The notes: a model not told the origin generated them from the sequence alone. DNA of 64,000 nucleotides from CAVRUD01 sp963849635 (GCA_963849635.1 CAWKIA010000017.1:25783-89782), one strand, 5' to 3'; counted from the first letter of the stretch, positions 15,999 to 26,031 are shown. Numbers and translations are program-made.

Positions 15999-18632
15999 GA
16001 CACGCGGACAGGTGAATGGACAGCGGACGCCGGGGCGGAGCCGGGCGTGGCGGTCTGGCTCTCGGCCAGCGATGCCGCCGCCGTGCTTGGCGTCAGCCAG
16101 CGCACGGTCCGGCGGGCCATCGCCCGGGGTGACCTGGATGCGGCCAAACAGGCCGGCGTCTACCGGATCGCGCCGACGGAGCTGGCGCGCTACCAGGCTG
16201 CCCGCGGATTGGCCAGCTCGCCCGCACGGGCGGTTCACCGCGATGCGCCTCACCTGCTTCCGTTTCCCGCTCGGAATCCTGCCCTCGGAAACGCGCTGCC
16301 CCGGCCGCGCACCCCGCTGATCGGGCGCGAGGACGACCTGGCCGCGGTGCGCTCGTTGCTGCGCCGCGACGACGTGCCGCTCGTGACCCTGACCGGGCCG
16401 GGCGGTGTCGGCAAGACGCGCCTGGCCATCGACGTGGCCGCCGACCTGCACGAGGTGTTCGTCGACGGCGTCTGGTTCGTCGCCCTCGCTCCACTGGCCG
16501 ACCCGGCGCTCGTGCCGGGGGCGATCGCCGGGGCACTGGGCCTGCGGGAGACCGGCGACCGGCCGCTCCCCGAGCGCCTTGCGGCCTTCCTGGCACAGCG
16601 GACGGCACTCCTCCTGCTGGACAACTTCGAGCATCTGACAGCGGCTGCACCGGCGGTGGCCGCGCTCCTGGCGGCCTGCCCGCGGCTGAAGTCGCTCGTG
16701 ACGAGCCGCGTGCTCCTGCACGTATCGGGGGAACACCGGTTCCCGGTGTCGCCGCTGGCCTTGCCCGACCTCGGGAACGGCCGGGCGGTGGGAGCCGCCG
16801 GCGACGCGGCGGCGGTCCGGCTCTTCTGCGCCCGCGCCCGGGCCGCGCACCCCGACTTTGCGCTGACCGACGACAACGCCGCCACCGTGGCCGCGATCTG
16901 CGTCGGACTGGACGGATTGCCACTGGCGATCGAATTGGCCGCCGCGCACAGCGCCGTCCTCCCGCCGCCGGCGCTGTTGGCGCGGCTCGAACGCCGGCTG
17001 GCGCTCTTGAGCGGCGGGCCGCGCGACCAGCCGCCGCGCCTGCAGTCGATGCGCGACGCGATCGCCTGGAGCCACGATCTGCTCGCCGAGGACGAGCGCG
17101 TCCTCTTCCGCCGCCTGGCCGTCTTCGCCGGCGGCTGCACGATCGAGGCGGCGGAGGCGGTTGGTCGAGCGGAGAGCGACACGGGGATCGACGTGCTCGC
17201 GGTCCTGTCGGCGCTGGTCGACAAGAGCTTGCTCCAGCGGATGGCGGGCGACGACAACGCGCCCAGGTTCGGGATGCTGGAGACGGTCCGCGAATTCGGC
17301 TTGGAGCAGCTGGCGGCGAGCGGCGAGGAGGCGACGGTGCGCGACGCCCACGCCGCCTGGTGCCTGGACTTGGCGGAACGGTCCGAATCGGCCTGGTTTA
17401 CCTCCGCTCAGAAACAGTGGGGAGATGTGCTGGAGGCGGAGCACGCCAGCATCCGGGCGGCGCTGACTTGGCTGGCCGAGACCGGGGACACCGCGGCCGG
17501 CGTGCGCCTGACCGCCTTGCTGTGGCCGTTCTGGTTTCTCCGCAGCCACTTTGCGGAGGGGCGCGGCTTGCTCGAAAGGGCACTGTCATGGAGCGCTGGA
17601 GACCGCACAAGGGAGCGCGTCCGGCTCCTGAACGGGGCGGCGTCCATCGCGGTCTGGCAAGGCGACTGGCTGCAGGCGGACATCTGGTGCGAAGAGGGCC
17701 TCGCGATCGCCCGGGAGATCGGGGACACGTTCGGCGCCGGCAACGCGCTCCTCATTCTTGGCCACGCCGCGTTGCCCGCGGGGGACTACGAGCGGGCGAA
17801 TCGCATGCACGAAGCGGCGCTCGCGGTGATGCGCCAACTCGGCGAGACGGTCGCCAACGCCTTCACAACTGCGAGTTCGTTGCTCGGCAACCTGGCCGAG
17901 GTGGCCTTCAGCCGGGGCGACTACGCGAAGGCGACGCGCCTGGCCGAAGAAGCGCTCGCCCTGCAACGTGAGCGCGCATTCGCCTGGGGGGCGGCCCATT
18001 CCCTGTTCACCCTGGCGGCAATCGCCCGCCATCGGGGCGACACGATCCGGGCGGCGGCGCTTTACCAAGAAAGCCTGGGTGAAGCATGGGCCGAGCGCGA
18101 CCTGCGGCTCCTCGTCCGACCGCTCGACAGCCTGGCGATCCTCGCTGCCGAGGGAGACCAGGCCGAGCGCGCATCCCACCTCTTCGGGGCTGCGGCGCGG
18201 TTGCACGAACTGCTCGGGACGCAGCTCGACCCGACCGACCAACCGCGTCACGGCCGCGCTGTCGCCAGCACGCGCGCGCGGCTGGGCGATCCCGGCTTCG
18301 AGACCGCGTGGGCATCGGGCCAGGCGATGCCGCTCGAGCAGGCGGTCGCCGAGGCGTCACGGGTCGCGGGCGACCCCCCACCCGGTGGCGTCGTCGATCC
18401 CGCCGCACGGTTCGGCCTGACGAGCCGGGAGCGCGAGGTCTTGCGCCTGCTTGCCACCGGACAGACGGACCGGGAGATCGCGGAGGCGCTCTTCGTCAGC
18501 CATCGCACCGTCAACGCCCATGTCGCCAGCATCTTCGCCAAGCTCGGCGTTGCCAGTCGCCGGGCCGCGACGGCCCTGGCCCGAGAGCACGGCTGGCTGC
18601 CGATAGGCGATGGACAGCCGTTCTATACCTAG
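15996..18632 (+). CDS. STAND ATPase regulator with N-terminal excisionase-type HTH and C-terminal LuxR HTH
   Basis: About 878 residues from ATG 15996; the frame also allows GTG 15960. Residues 16-60 form a MerR/excisionase-like DNA-binding helix set (ASDAAAVLGVSQRTVRRAIA ... GVYRIAPTELARY). Walker A GPGGVGKT lies at about 134-141, Walker B-like LLLLDNFEHL next, then GLPLAIELAAAH. A TPR region follows, and the LuxR HTH is at the end (LTSREREVLRLLATGQTDRE, HRTVNAHVASIFAKLGV). Such proteins switch on target genes when a ligand triggers ATP-bound oligomers. Having DNA-binding domains at both ends is unusual. It is intact, unlike its paralog at 20669. The nearest downstream gene is a Tat-exported protein. 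Confidence 0.88.
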   Translation: MDTRTGEWTADAGAEPGVAVWLSASDAAAVLGVSQRTVRRAIARGDLDAAKQAGVYRIAPTELARYQAARGLASSPARAVHRDAPHLLPFPARNPALGNALPRPRTPLIGREDDLAAVRSLLRRDDVPLVTLTGPGGVGKTRLAIDVAADLHEVFVDGVWFVALAPLADPALVPGAIAGALGLRETGDRPLPERLAAFLAQRTALLLLDNFEHLTAAAPAVAALLAACPRLKSLVTSRVLLHVSGEHRFPVSPLALPDLGNGRAVGAAGDAAAVRLFCARARAAHPDFALTDDNAATVAAICVGLDGLPLAIELAAAHSAVLPPPALLARLERRLALLSGGPRDQPPRLQSMRDAIAWSHDLLAEDERVLFRRLAVFAGGCTIEAAEAVGRAESDTGIDVLAVLSALVDKSLLQRMAGDDNAPRFGMLETVREFGLEQLAASGEEATVRDAHAAWCLDLAERSESAWFTSAQKQWGDVLEAEHASIRAALTWLAETGDTAAGVRLTALLWPFWFLRSHFAEGRGLLERALSWSAGDRTRERVRLLNGAASIAVWQGDWLQADIWCEEGLAIAREIGDTFGAGNALLILGHAALPAGDYERANRMHEAALAVMRQLGETVANAFTTASSLLGNLAEVAFSRGDYAKATRLAEEALALQRERAFAWGAAHSLFTLAAIARHRGDTIRAAALYQESLGEAWAERDLRLLVRPLDSLAILAAEGDQAERASHLFGAAARLHELLGTQLDPTDQPRHGRAVASTRARLGDPGFETAWASGQAMPLEQAVAEASRVAGDPPPGGVVDPAARFGLTSREREVLRLLATGQTDREIAEALFVSHRTVNAHVASIFAKLGVASRRAATALAREHGWLPIGDGQPFYT

Positions 18633-18649
18633 TCGAATCCCGTCCGAGA

Positions 18650-18700
18650 TTAAGCATTTCCTGCCGATGCGCCGGGTGGGTTATGGCGGCATGCTCGGTT
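18650..18700 (+). promoter_or_regulatory. Conserved 50-bp element, copy 1
   Basis: Reads TTAAGCATTTCCTGCCGATG then GCGCCGGGTGGG and CATGCTCGGTTT. It lies 18 bp after the regulator stop and 66 bp before the start of the exported protein. Close matches occur at 23338, 25141 and 26177. Likely the promoter/operator of the downstream gene. Confidence 0.6.
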
Positions 18701-18765
18701 TGGGTCCAGGCGGAATGGACCTGAACTGACCGGATCACACCGGCGCACACGACGGGAGCAATCGC

Positions 18766-19338
18766 ATGACTACGTCTCGGATCGACCGTTCGCTTTCGCG
18801 TCGCACCGCCCTCGCCGCCCTGGGTGCTGGGGGCCTCGGCCTCGGCCTGGCTACCACCGCTCGCCCGGTCGCCGCGCAGGGCACCGCCGCGGCGACGGCG
18901 ACGCACCCGATCGTTGGGGCATGGAACGTCATGACGCCGGGCGGCCCGGCCCCCGGCATCTTCTTCGCCGATGGCACCGCTCTGATCGTGCCGCAGCCCA
19001 CGCAGGCCGGGCCGCAGGGCGTGGCGTTCGTCAGCGCCCAACCCGGGACGTGGGAACCGGTCAGCGACCGCGGCATCCACTTCACCGGCGTCCAGTTCCA
19101 CTCCGACGCGAACGGCGTTCTTATCGGCTCGGTGACGATCGACGGGTATCCGGTGGTGAGCGAGGACGGGCTAACCATCCTGGACGACCAGTCGCAGGGC
19201 ACGATCACGGTCCGCGACGCCGCCGGCGGCGTCGTGCAAAAGATGCCTACCGCTGGGGCCCCACCGGTGACCGGGACCCGGATAGGAGTGGGCTCGCCCG
19301 GGTTCCCCGAAGAGGGGGACGCCACCCCGGCCGCGTGA
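18766..19338 (+). CDS. Tat-exported protein of unknown function (family A)
   Basis: 190 residues. The N-terminus carries a twin-arginine signal (LSRRTALAALGAGGLGLGLA, cleavage near PVAAQG). The mature part begins THPIVGAWNVMTPGGPAPGI, contains ADGTALIVPQP and HFTGVQFHSDANG and ends with a Pro/Gly tail (GSPGFPEEGDATPAA). The order of strands and the G-W..PG..F.ADG pattern recall small lipocalin-like or beta-barrel exported proteins. Paralog of the protein at 27191 (same tail pattern NPGFPGEENATPVP) and distantly of 28532. Preceded by the conserved element at 18650 and followed by a strong terminator, so it is probably a single-gene transcript. Confidence 0.75.
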   Translation: MTTSRIDRSLSRRTALAALGAGGLGLGLATTARPVAAQGTAAATATHPIVGAWNVMTPGGPAPGIFFADGTALIVPQPTQAGPQGVAFVSAQPGTWEPVSDRGIHFTGVQFHSDANGVLIGSVTIDGYPVVSEDGLTILDDQSQGTITVRDAAGGVVQKMPTAGAPPVTGTRIGVGSPGFPEEGDATPAA

Positions 19339-19361
19339 CGACCGGCGCGACCGCTCGCGAT

Positions 19362-19390
19362 GACGGGCCAGCGATGTTCGCTGGCCCGTC
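19362..19390 (+). terminator. Strong stem-loop terminator
   Basis: GACGGGCCAGCG pairs perfectly with CGCTGGCCCGTC around the loop ATGTT, 24 bp after the stop of the exported protein gene. No T run follows. Confidence 0.65.
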
Positions 19391-19436
19391 CGTGCGGTTC
19401 GGTCACCGATGTCATCGGCCAACTCTCCACCGGCGC

Positions 19437-19464
19437 TTGACAGGGATTCCGGCGGGTGTAGGCT
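19437..19464 (+). promoter_or_regulatory. Sigma-70-like promoter of the LLM oxidoreductase gene
   Basis: TTGACA (19437-19442) and TAGGCT (19459-19464) with a 16-bp spacer, 41 bp before ATG 19505. GGAGAACGGAGGG gives the ribosome-binding site. Confidence 0.6.
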
Positions 19465-19504
19465 GGGGCCACCGATCGGCCAGGAGCGGAGAACGGAGGG
19501 CACG

Positions 19505-20433
19505 ATGGCAGACCGACTGGCGCTGGCCGTGATCCCCGGGGTGGGCTGGAGCGCCGACGAGATCCGGGCGGTGGCCCGCGAGGCCGAGGAGGCGGGCTTC
19601 GACGCGATCTTCGCCACCGAGGTCAACAACGACGTGATGGCCACGGCCCAACTGATGGGGGCGGCCACCACGCGGATCCAGGTCGGGACCTGGATCGCCA
19701 ACGTCTACCTGCGCCACTCCTATACCTGCGCCCAGGGCGCCGCCCTGATCGCCGAGGCCACCGGCGGGCGCTTCGTCCTCGGGCTCGGGGTCAGCCACCA
19801 GCCGATCAACCGGGCGCTCGGCATCGAGATGCCGGACCCGCTGGGGACCCTGCGGCGCTACGTGACCGAGGTCCGCCAGTGGCTGCGGGGCGAGGGACCG
19901 GCGACCCACCTGCCGCAGCGCCCCGCCGCGTAGCCGGTGCCGCTCTACGTGGCGGCGCTGACCTCGCCGGCGGTCGAGCTCGGGGGCGAACTCGCCGACG
20001 GGATCATGCCGCTGTTCTGGTCCCCGGAGCGGGTCGCGCAGAGCCGGGTCGTGGGCCGAGCGAGGCCGCGCCAAGGCGCCGGAACTGGGACCGCTCGACG
20101 TCACCCTCGGGATCCCGACCTTCGTCGGCGACGACCTCGACGGCCCTGCGGGCGGCGGCGCGCCAGAACCTCGTGCTCTACACGGGCCTGCCGTTCTTCC
20201 AGCGGATGTTCCGGGCGAGCGGCTTCGCCGAGGAAGCGGCGCTGATGGAGCAGGGGGAGGGGATGGCCGGTCTGTCCGACCGTCTGCTGGAGGCGGTCTG
20301 CCTGCTCGGCACTCCGGACCGGTGCCGGGAGCGGCTGGCGGAGTACCGCGAGGCCGGGGTCGGGTTGCCGATCCTGTATCCCCCGATCGGGGTCGAGGGA
20401 GCGCGAGGGGTGATCCAGGCGTTCCGACGCTAG
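19505..20433 (+). pseudogene. LLM-class F420/flavin-dependent oxidoreductase, inactivated
   Basis: From ATG 19505: ADRLALAVIPGVGWSADEIR, EEAGFDAIFATEVNNDVMAT and GRFVLGLGVSHQPINRALG are classic for luciferase-like monooxygenases that use F420H2 or FMNH2. An in-frame TAG at 19931-19933 interrupts it between RPAA and PVPLYVAALTSPAVELGGEL, which goes on in the same frame. Near 20050 the reading must change frame (ELGPLDVTLGIPTFVGDDLD) and again near 20135 (LRAAARQNLVLYTGLPFFQR ... CLLGTPDRCRERLAEYREAG). One stop and two frameshifts make it a pseudogene unless the sequence is poor. The intact protein would be about 310 residues. Confidence 0.85.
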
Positions 20434-20458
20434 GCCGCCGGCACGGAACGCCTGGATC
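20412..20458 (+). terminator. Stem-loop overlapping the end of the LLM gene
   Basis: GATCCAGGCGTTCC (inside the last codons) pairs exactly with GGAACGCCTGGATC at 20445-20458 around a 19-base loop. Confidence 0.6.
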
Positions 20459-20625
20459 CGGAGTCCACCTGAACCCGGTCCCGCTGAACACGTCTCGGAA
20501 ACGGGGGGATAGTTCAGACGGCCGGCGGGCGGCCCGTAGTGGCCCAGGGATACGCAGGAGCGCTGATTAGGCGCGAGGCGGTGCTGCGGAGGCGGCGGAC
20601 GCGCCGTGGCTTGCCGCCTGGGTGT

Positions 20626-20671
20626 GGCGCTTGTGTCGCGGGGCGACCTGGGCGATGCTATCCGGGCAATG
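20626..20671 (+). promoter_or_regulatory. Shared promoter region of the STAND-LuxR regulators, copy 2
   Basis: Matches the segment before ATG 15996 base for base: TTGTGT at 20631-20636, the GTCGC-GGG-GCGAC inverted repeat at 20635-20647 and TGCTAT just before ATG 20669. Homology goes on for about 140 bases into the coding region. Confidence 0.45.
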
Positions 20672-23319
20672 GACACGCGGACAGGCGAATGGACAGCGGG
20701 CGCCGGGGCGGAGCCGGGCGTGGCGGTCTGGCACTCGGCCAGCGATGCCGCCGCCGCGCTTGGCGTCAGCCAGCGCACGGTCCGGCGGGCCATCGCCCGC
20801 GGCGACCTGCCGGCCACCAGGCACGCCGGCGTGTATCGGATCGCTCCGGCCGACCTCGATGGCTACCGGGCGCGACGCCGGGGTGCCGTCCCCTCAGCGA
20901 CCCAGCCGGACCGTTCCTCGGCCCCGGCTGATCCCGTTCCCCGCCCGGGACCACGTCGCCGGCTCCGCGCTCGCCCGCCCGCGCTCGGCGCTGATCGGAC
21001 GGGAGCACGCAGATCGTCGCCGTCCGCACCCTGCTCCTCCGCGGGGACGTGCCGCTCGTCACCCTGACCGGGCCAGGCGGCGTCGGCAAGACCCGCCTGG
21101 CCCTGGAGGTGGCATCCGACCTTGGGGCGGCGTTCGCGGATGGCGTCTGGTTCGTCGGCCTCGCCCCACTGGCCGATGCGGCGCTGGTGCCAGCCGCGAT
21201 CGCCGCGGCTCTGGGCGTGCGCGAGGTCGGCGACCGGCCCATGACCGAGCGCCTGGCCGATCACCTGCGCCAGCGGGATGTCCTGCTCCTGCTCGACAAC
21301 GTCGAGCACCTGGCGGCGGCCGCGCCGGCTCGTGGCCATGCTCCTGGCGGCCTGTCCCCGGCTCACGGTGCTCGCGACCAGCCGCGTCGCCCTCAACGTG
21401 ACCGGGGAGCAGCGGTTCCCGCTGCCGCCGCTCGCGCTGCCCGACCCCGGGCACGCCGGGACGGTGGCGGACGTGGCCGAGGCGCCGGCAGTTCGCCTCT
21501 TCTGCGCGCGGGCGCAGGCGGTGCTGCCCGACTTTGCCCTGACCGACGACAACGCCGCCGCCGTGGCCGCGATCTGCGCCCGCCTGGACGGCCTGCCATT
21601 GGCGATCGAGCTCGCCGCCGCGCGGAGCACCGTCCTCTCGCCGCCGGCGCTGCTGGCGCGGCTGGCGCCCGGGCTGACTCTCCTGACCGGCGGGCCGCGC
21701 GACCAGCCGCTCCGTCTGCGGACGATGCGCGACGCGATCGCCTGGAGCCACGACCTCTTGGACGAAGCGAGCGGTTCCTCTTCCGCCGCCTGTCCGTCTT
21801 CGTCGGCGGGTGTACGCTGGAGGCGGCCGAGGCGGTACAGACGCGATCCGACTGTCCGTCTTCTCGCTTGACCGTCTCCCCTCTGTGATGAGCGGTCTCG
21901 TCGCTGGTGGATCACAGCTTGCTGCTCCGGGAAACGGGCGGCGACGGCGAACCTCGGTTCGAGATGCTGGAGACGATCCGCGAGTTCGGCCTGGAGCGAC
22001 TCGCCAGAAGCGGCGAGGAGGAGGTGGTCCGCAATGCCCACGCCGCGTGGTGCCTGAACCTGACCCAGCGCGCGTGGCCGTTCTGGTTCTCGCCTGCGCA
22101 GAAGGCGTGGGGCGACCGGCTGGAGGCGGCGCACGGCAACTTGCGGGCGGCGCTGGCCTGGCTGGCGGAGACTGGGGACATACGAACCGGGTTGAAGCTG
22201 ACCGCGGCGTTGTGGCCGTTCTGGTTTGTCCGCGGCCACTGGGCGGAGGGCCGCAAGTGGCTCGCCCGGGCGCTGGATTGGAGCGCGGGGACGCGCACCG
22301 TCGAGCGGGCCTGGGCCTTGATCGGGGCGACGGCCATGACAGCCGACAGAGCGGACGAGACGACGGAGGCCCGGGGTGAGGAGGCCCGCGACATCGCGCA
22401 CGAGATCGAGGATACCCTCGCGGGCGCCCACGCGCTGATCGCCCTCGGCGTGGCGGCGGGGGAGCGTGGCGACGCCGCGCAGTCGACGAGTCTGACCGAA
22501 GCGGCGCTCGCGGCGTTTCGGGATCTCGGCGACGCGGTCCCGAGCGCCGCGTCCTCCGCGAGCATGATGCTCGACAATCTCGCGTACTTTGCCCTTGGCC
22601 AAGGCGACGACGCGCGGGCACTGCGCCTGGCCGAGGAGGCACTCGTCCTTCAGCGCAAAGTTGGCTACTCCTGGGGGATGGCCGACTCCATCTTGATCCT
22701 GGCGCGGGTAGCCCGCAACCAGCGCGACGCCGTCCGCTCGGTGGCGCACGCACGGGAGAGCCTGCGCCTGGCGTGCGATCAGCCCGATCTGCTGCAAATC
22801 GTCGGCGCATTCGACCACCTCGCGCTCCTCGCGGCCGAGAACGGAATGGCTGAGCGCGCGGTCTCCCTCTTCGCCGCCTCGGTACGGCTCTACGAGCTGC
22901 TGGGTGTTCCGACCGAACCAGGGAGGAACCTGGATCGGGACAGGGCGCTCGCCGCCCTCCGCGACCGGCTCGGAGTGGATGCCTTCGCCGCCGCGTGGAC
23001 GGCGGGGTGGGCGCTGACGCTGGAGGAAGCAGTCGCCGAGGCGATGCGGGTCGAGGCCGCGCCATCGGACGCGCCCCCAATCGACCCGGCGGCTCGCCAC
23101 GGCCTGACGCCGCGCGAGTTGGAGGTGCTCGGGCTGCTCGGGGCGGGGCAGACCGATCGGGAAATCGCCGGCACCCTGTTCCTCAGCACCCGCACGGTCA
23201 ACACCCACGTCGCCAATCTCCTCGCCAAGCTCGATGTCCCCACCCGCCGTGATGCCGTGATACGGGCGCGGGAGGGCGGATTGCTCCCGAAGAGCGGCGA
23301 GCCGCCTCCGTATACGTAG
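20669..23319 (+). pseudogene. STAND-LuxR regulator paralog with excisionase-type HTH, frame-broken
   Basis: Closely related to the gene at 15996 over its full length. The HTH block is present (ALGVSQRTVRRAIARGDL). The frame changes near 20950-21040 before Walker A (GPGGVGKTRLALE), near 21340 (LVAMLLAACPRLTVLATSR) and near 21775 (RFLFRRLSVFVGGCTLEAAE), and a stop lies at 21886-21888. The rest is open from 21907 (DHSLLLRETGGDGEPRFEML) to the LuxR HTH (LTPRELEVLGLLGAGQTDRE) at 23319. The C-terminal 470 codons could still be translated alone as a TPR-LuxR protein without the ATPase. Otherwise it is dead. Confidence 0.85.
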
Positions 23320-23337
23320 GCGCGATTCCTCCTGCGG

Positions 23338-23390
23338 TTACGCAGTTCCTACCGATGCGCTCGGCGCGCGGGTGGGCGCATGCTGCTTTC
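23338..23390 (+). promoter_or_regulatory. Conserved 50-bp element, copy 2
   Basis: TTACGCAGTTCCTACCGATG, then GCGCTCGGCGCGCGGGTGGG and CATGCTGCTTTC. It lies 18 bp after the regulator stop, as copy 1 does, and 85 bp before the exported hydrolase. Confidence 0.6.
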
Positions 23391-23474
23391 CAGTTCCAGG
23401 CACGCCATCCGATCCCTTCGCTCGGCGGCAGGTCGCTGCCGAGCGGTGGCGACGCCATCAGACGAGGAGATCCC

Positions 23475-24416
23475 ATGAACGATCACGGATCCGTTGCTGC
23501 CGTATCGCGCCGCACCGCCCTCGCCGGCCTCGGTGCCTGCGGTCTCGGCCTGGCCATTGCCGCGACCGCCCGGCCACTTTCGGCCCAAGACGCCACTCCT
23601 GGCGCATCGGCCATCACGGTAGAGCGCGATGTCGTCTACGGCGAGGTCGATGGCCAGGAATTGCTGCTCGATGTCACCCGACCGCCGGATCGCGATTCGC
23701 CTCGCCCTGCCGTGCTCCTGTTCCACGGCGGCGCCTGGACGTTCGGGATCAGCGGCCGGGTCGACATGGCCGGACCCGCGGCCGACCTGGCGGCGGCCGG
23801 CTACGTCGCCTTCAACATCGAGTACCGCCTGACGGGCGACCCGGCCGGCGCCCACGTCTGGCCCGACCAGCTCGACGACGCCCAGCGCGCCGTGCGCTGG
23901 GTGCGCGCCAACGCCGAGCGCTACGGTGTCGACCCGGAGCGCATCGGCGCCTACGGCCACTCGGCCGGCGCCCACCTGGCCTCGCTGCTAGGGGTGCGCG
24001 ACGCCCGCGACGAGGGCGACCCGGCGCTCGCGGGATTATCGAGCCGGGTCGCCTGCGTGGTGGCGCTGGCCGGCCACTTCGACTTGGGCATTCCGTACCC
24101 GCAGGAGTTCGACCGGCAGAGTGTCGTCGCCCTCCTCGGCGGCACCGCGGATGAGGTACCCGACGCCTACCGCGACGCTTCGCCGCGGACGTGGGTGGAC
24201 GCCGACAGCGCCGCCTTCCTGATCATGCACGGCGGGGCCGACGATATGAACCCTGTCGCCTACATCCGGGAGATGGTCGACGCCCTGCACGAGGCGGAGG
24301 TCGCGACGGTGTATGCCGAGTTCCCGGAAGCCGACCACTTCACCATTGCCGATTGGGCAGTCGCCGGGCCGTGGACCATGACGTTCTTTGACAGGCAATT
24401 GCACCCCGAGGGCTGA
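23475..24416 (+). CDS. Tat-exported alpha/beta hydrolase (carboxylesterase-like)
   Basis: 313 residues. Tat signal VSRRTALAGLGACGLGLAIA with cleavage near PLSAQD. The mature enzyme is of the BD-FAE/hormone-sensitive-lipase type: oxyanion motif HGGAW, nucleophile GHSAG (Ser about 160), acidic residue likely in GGADDMNP and catalytic His in EADHFT near the C-terminus. It should cleave an ester outside the membrane; the substrate is unknown. The start at ATG 23475 follows GAGGAGA. It lies downstream of the conserved element and the broken regulator. Confidence 0.88.
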   Translation: MNDHGSVAAVSRRTALAGLGACGLGLAIAATARPLSAQDATPGASAITVERDVVYGEVDGQELLLDVTRPPDRDSPRPAVLLFHGGAWTFGISGRVDMAGPAADLAAAGYVAFNIEYRLTGDPAGAHVWPDQLDDAQRAVRWVRANAERYGVDPERIGAYGHSAGAHLASLLGVRDARDEGDPALAGLSSRVACVVALAGHFDLGIPYPQEFDRQSVVALLGGTADEVPDAYRDASPRTWVDADSAAFLIMHGGADDMNPVAYIREMVDALHEAEVATVYAEFPEADHFTIADWAVAGPWTMTFFDRQLHPEG

Positions 24417-24499
24417 TGCCCGCGCCCGCCCGTCTTCGAGTTGCTGGACTGGAACCTGGACCCGTTCGCCCGAAACGCATCGAATCGAGGAGGATTCCC

Positions 24500-25017
24500 A
24501 TGACGACGAACGCCACCCGCACCGTCGTCTCGCGCCGCACCGCGCTCGCCGGCCTCGGTGCCTGTGGGCTCGGCCTGGCCGCCGTCTCCCTGCTCACGAT
24601 GCCGATGCGTCTGCTGGCACAGCAGGCCACACCCGACCCGCCGAAACGGCGGCGGATCTCATTCGGGAAACCGAACGCGAACGCCTTCGCTCGTTGGTGG
24701 ACGCCGACCTGGACGTGGCCGGGCGGTTGCACGCGGACGACTTCCAACTCATCAACCCCTCCGGGGGGGTGCTGTCGAAAGAGGAATACCTCGGGGCCAT
24801 CGCCGCCGGCGAGATCGACTACCTCGTGTTCGAACCCGACTCGGCGATCGCCGTCCGCCTGCACGGCGAGACCGCGGTCATCCGCTATCAGTCGCGTCTC
24901 GAGATCGTCGTCGGCGGGCAACACGTTCCCCTCCAAGGCTACTGGCACACCGACCTGTACGAGATGCGCGACGGGCGCTGGCAGGCCGTCTGGTCCCAGG
25001 CGACCGAAATCCTGTAA
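24500..25017 (+). pseudogene. Tat-exported SnoaL/NTF2-like protein, frameshifted
   Basis: ATG 24500 opens a Tat signal (VSRRTALAGLGACGLGLAAV) nearly identical to that of the preceding hydrolase. Near 24640 a one-base frame change is needed to reach ETERERLRSLVDADLDVAGR, LHADDFQLINPSGGVLSKEE and RDGRWQAVWSQATEIL, a DUF4440/SnoaL-type NTF2-like domain of about 120 residues. These bind small ligands or act as isomerases in a cone-shaped pocket. The break separates signal and domain. It could be a sequencing error because everything else is intact. Confidence 0.7.
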
Positions 25018-25140
25018 CGGCGATCAACTCGACCCTCGGCGCGGAGTGGCTGCCTCGGGCAGATCGCCTCAGCGTGGAATGCAGCCCCTCGCGCCCGACG
25101 CGACTCCGCGGCATACTGAGTCGCGAGCTACCATCGCAAC

Positions 25141-25190
25141 TACGCTCGTCTTGCCGATGCACCGATGGGACACGCGGGCGTATGCTCATT
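25141..25190 (+). promoter_or_regulatory. Conserved 50-bp element, copy 3 (more diverged)
   Basis: TACGCTCGTCTTGCCGATGC, ACCGATGGGACACGCGGGCG and TATGCTCATTCC align with the elements at 18650, 23338 and 26177. It ends 39 bp before ATG 25230 of the methyltransferase gene. Confidence 0.4.
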
Positions 25191-25229
25191 CCTGTCCCCT
25201 CCCTGTCGGCGTCATGAGGGGAGCGTGCC

Positions 25230-26031
25230 ATGATCAACGAACCACAGACCTGGCACTATGGCCTGGTGGCCCGCTGGTGGGACGAGTTCAACGAGGCCGA
25301 GCCCGAAACGTTGGCCTGCTTCCAGGCATTCATCGAGCGCGACGGACAACCCGCGCTCGACCTCGCCTGTGGCACCGGTCGCCTCCTGTTGCCGTTGCTC
25401 CGGGCCGGATTCGACGTTGACGGCTGCGACATCTCGCCCGACATGCTCGACCTGTGCCGGCAGCGAGCCGCTCGCGATGGGCTCGCGCCCCAGCTGTATG
25501 CCCAGGCGATGCATGCCCTGGAGCTGCCGCGTTCGTACCGCACTATCTTCATCTGCGGCGGGTTCGGGCTCGGGGGAACTCGCGAGGAAGACGCGGAGAC
25601 GCTCCGGCGCTGCCACGACCAGCTCGCCCCCGGTGGGACGCTGGTGTTCGACCACCACCTCCCCTACATCCACGCTAATGAGTGGCCCTACTGGCTGGCC
25701 GAGCCGCGGCGGGGGTTGCCCCACGCCTGGACGGCGGGGTCGATGCGGCGGCGGGCGGCCGACGGCGACGAGATCGAGCTGCGCTCGCGGCTGGTGACGC
25801 TTGACCCCCTAGAGCAAACGTTGACACGCCAGATGCGCGCCTCGCTGTGGCGCGGGGACGAGCTCGTGGCGGAGGAGGAGCACAGCCTCCGGGAGAACCT
25901 GTACTTCCGCAACGAGATCCTGTTGCTGTTGGCCCAGGCCGGGTTCGGGGAGGTTGATGGTGCGCGGCGGCTACGCCGACGCGGCGCCGACGGCAGACGA
26001 CACGATGCTCGTGTTCGTCGCGCGGGCCTAG
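25230..26031 (+). CDS. SAM-dependent methyltransferase, C-terminus frameshifted
   Basis: Class I methyltransferase. SAM-binding motif I is ALDLACGTGRLLLPLLRAGF, followed by DVDGCDISPDMLDLC and the motif IV region LAPGGTLVFDHHLPY. The substrate is unknown. The frame stays open to 26156, but from about 25954 the +1 frame reads MVRGGYADAAPTADDTMLVF and VARA then stop at 26029-26031, which is how this family ends. So the true end is probably 26031, with a one-base frameshift near 25954. There is no signal peptide. Start ATG 25230 follows GGGGAG. Confidence 0.8.
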
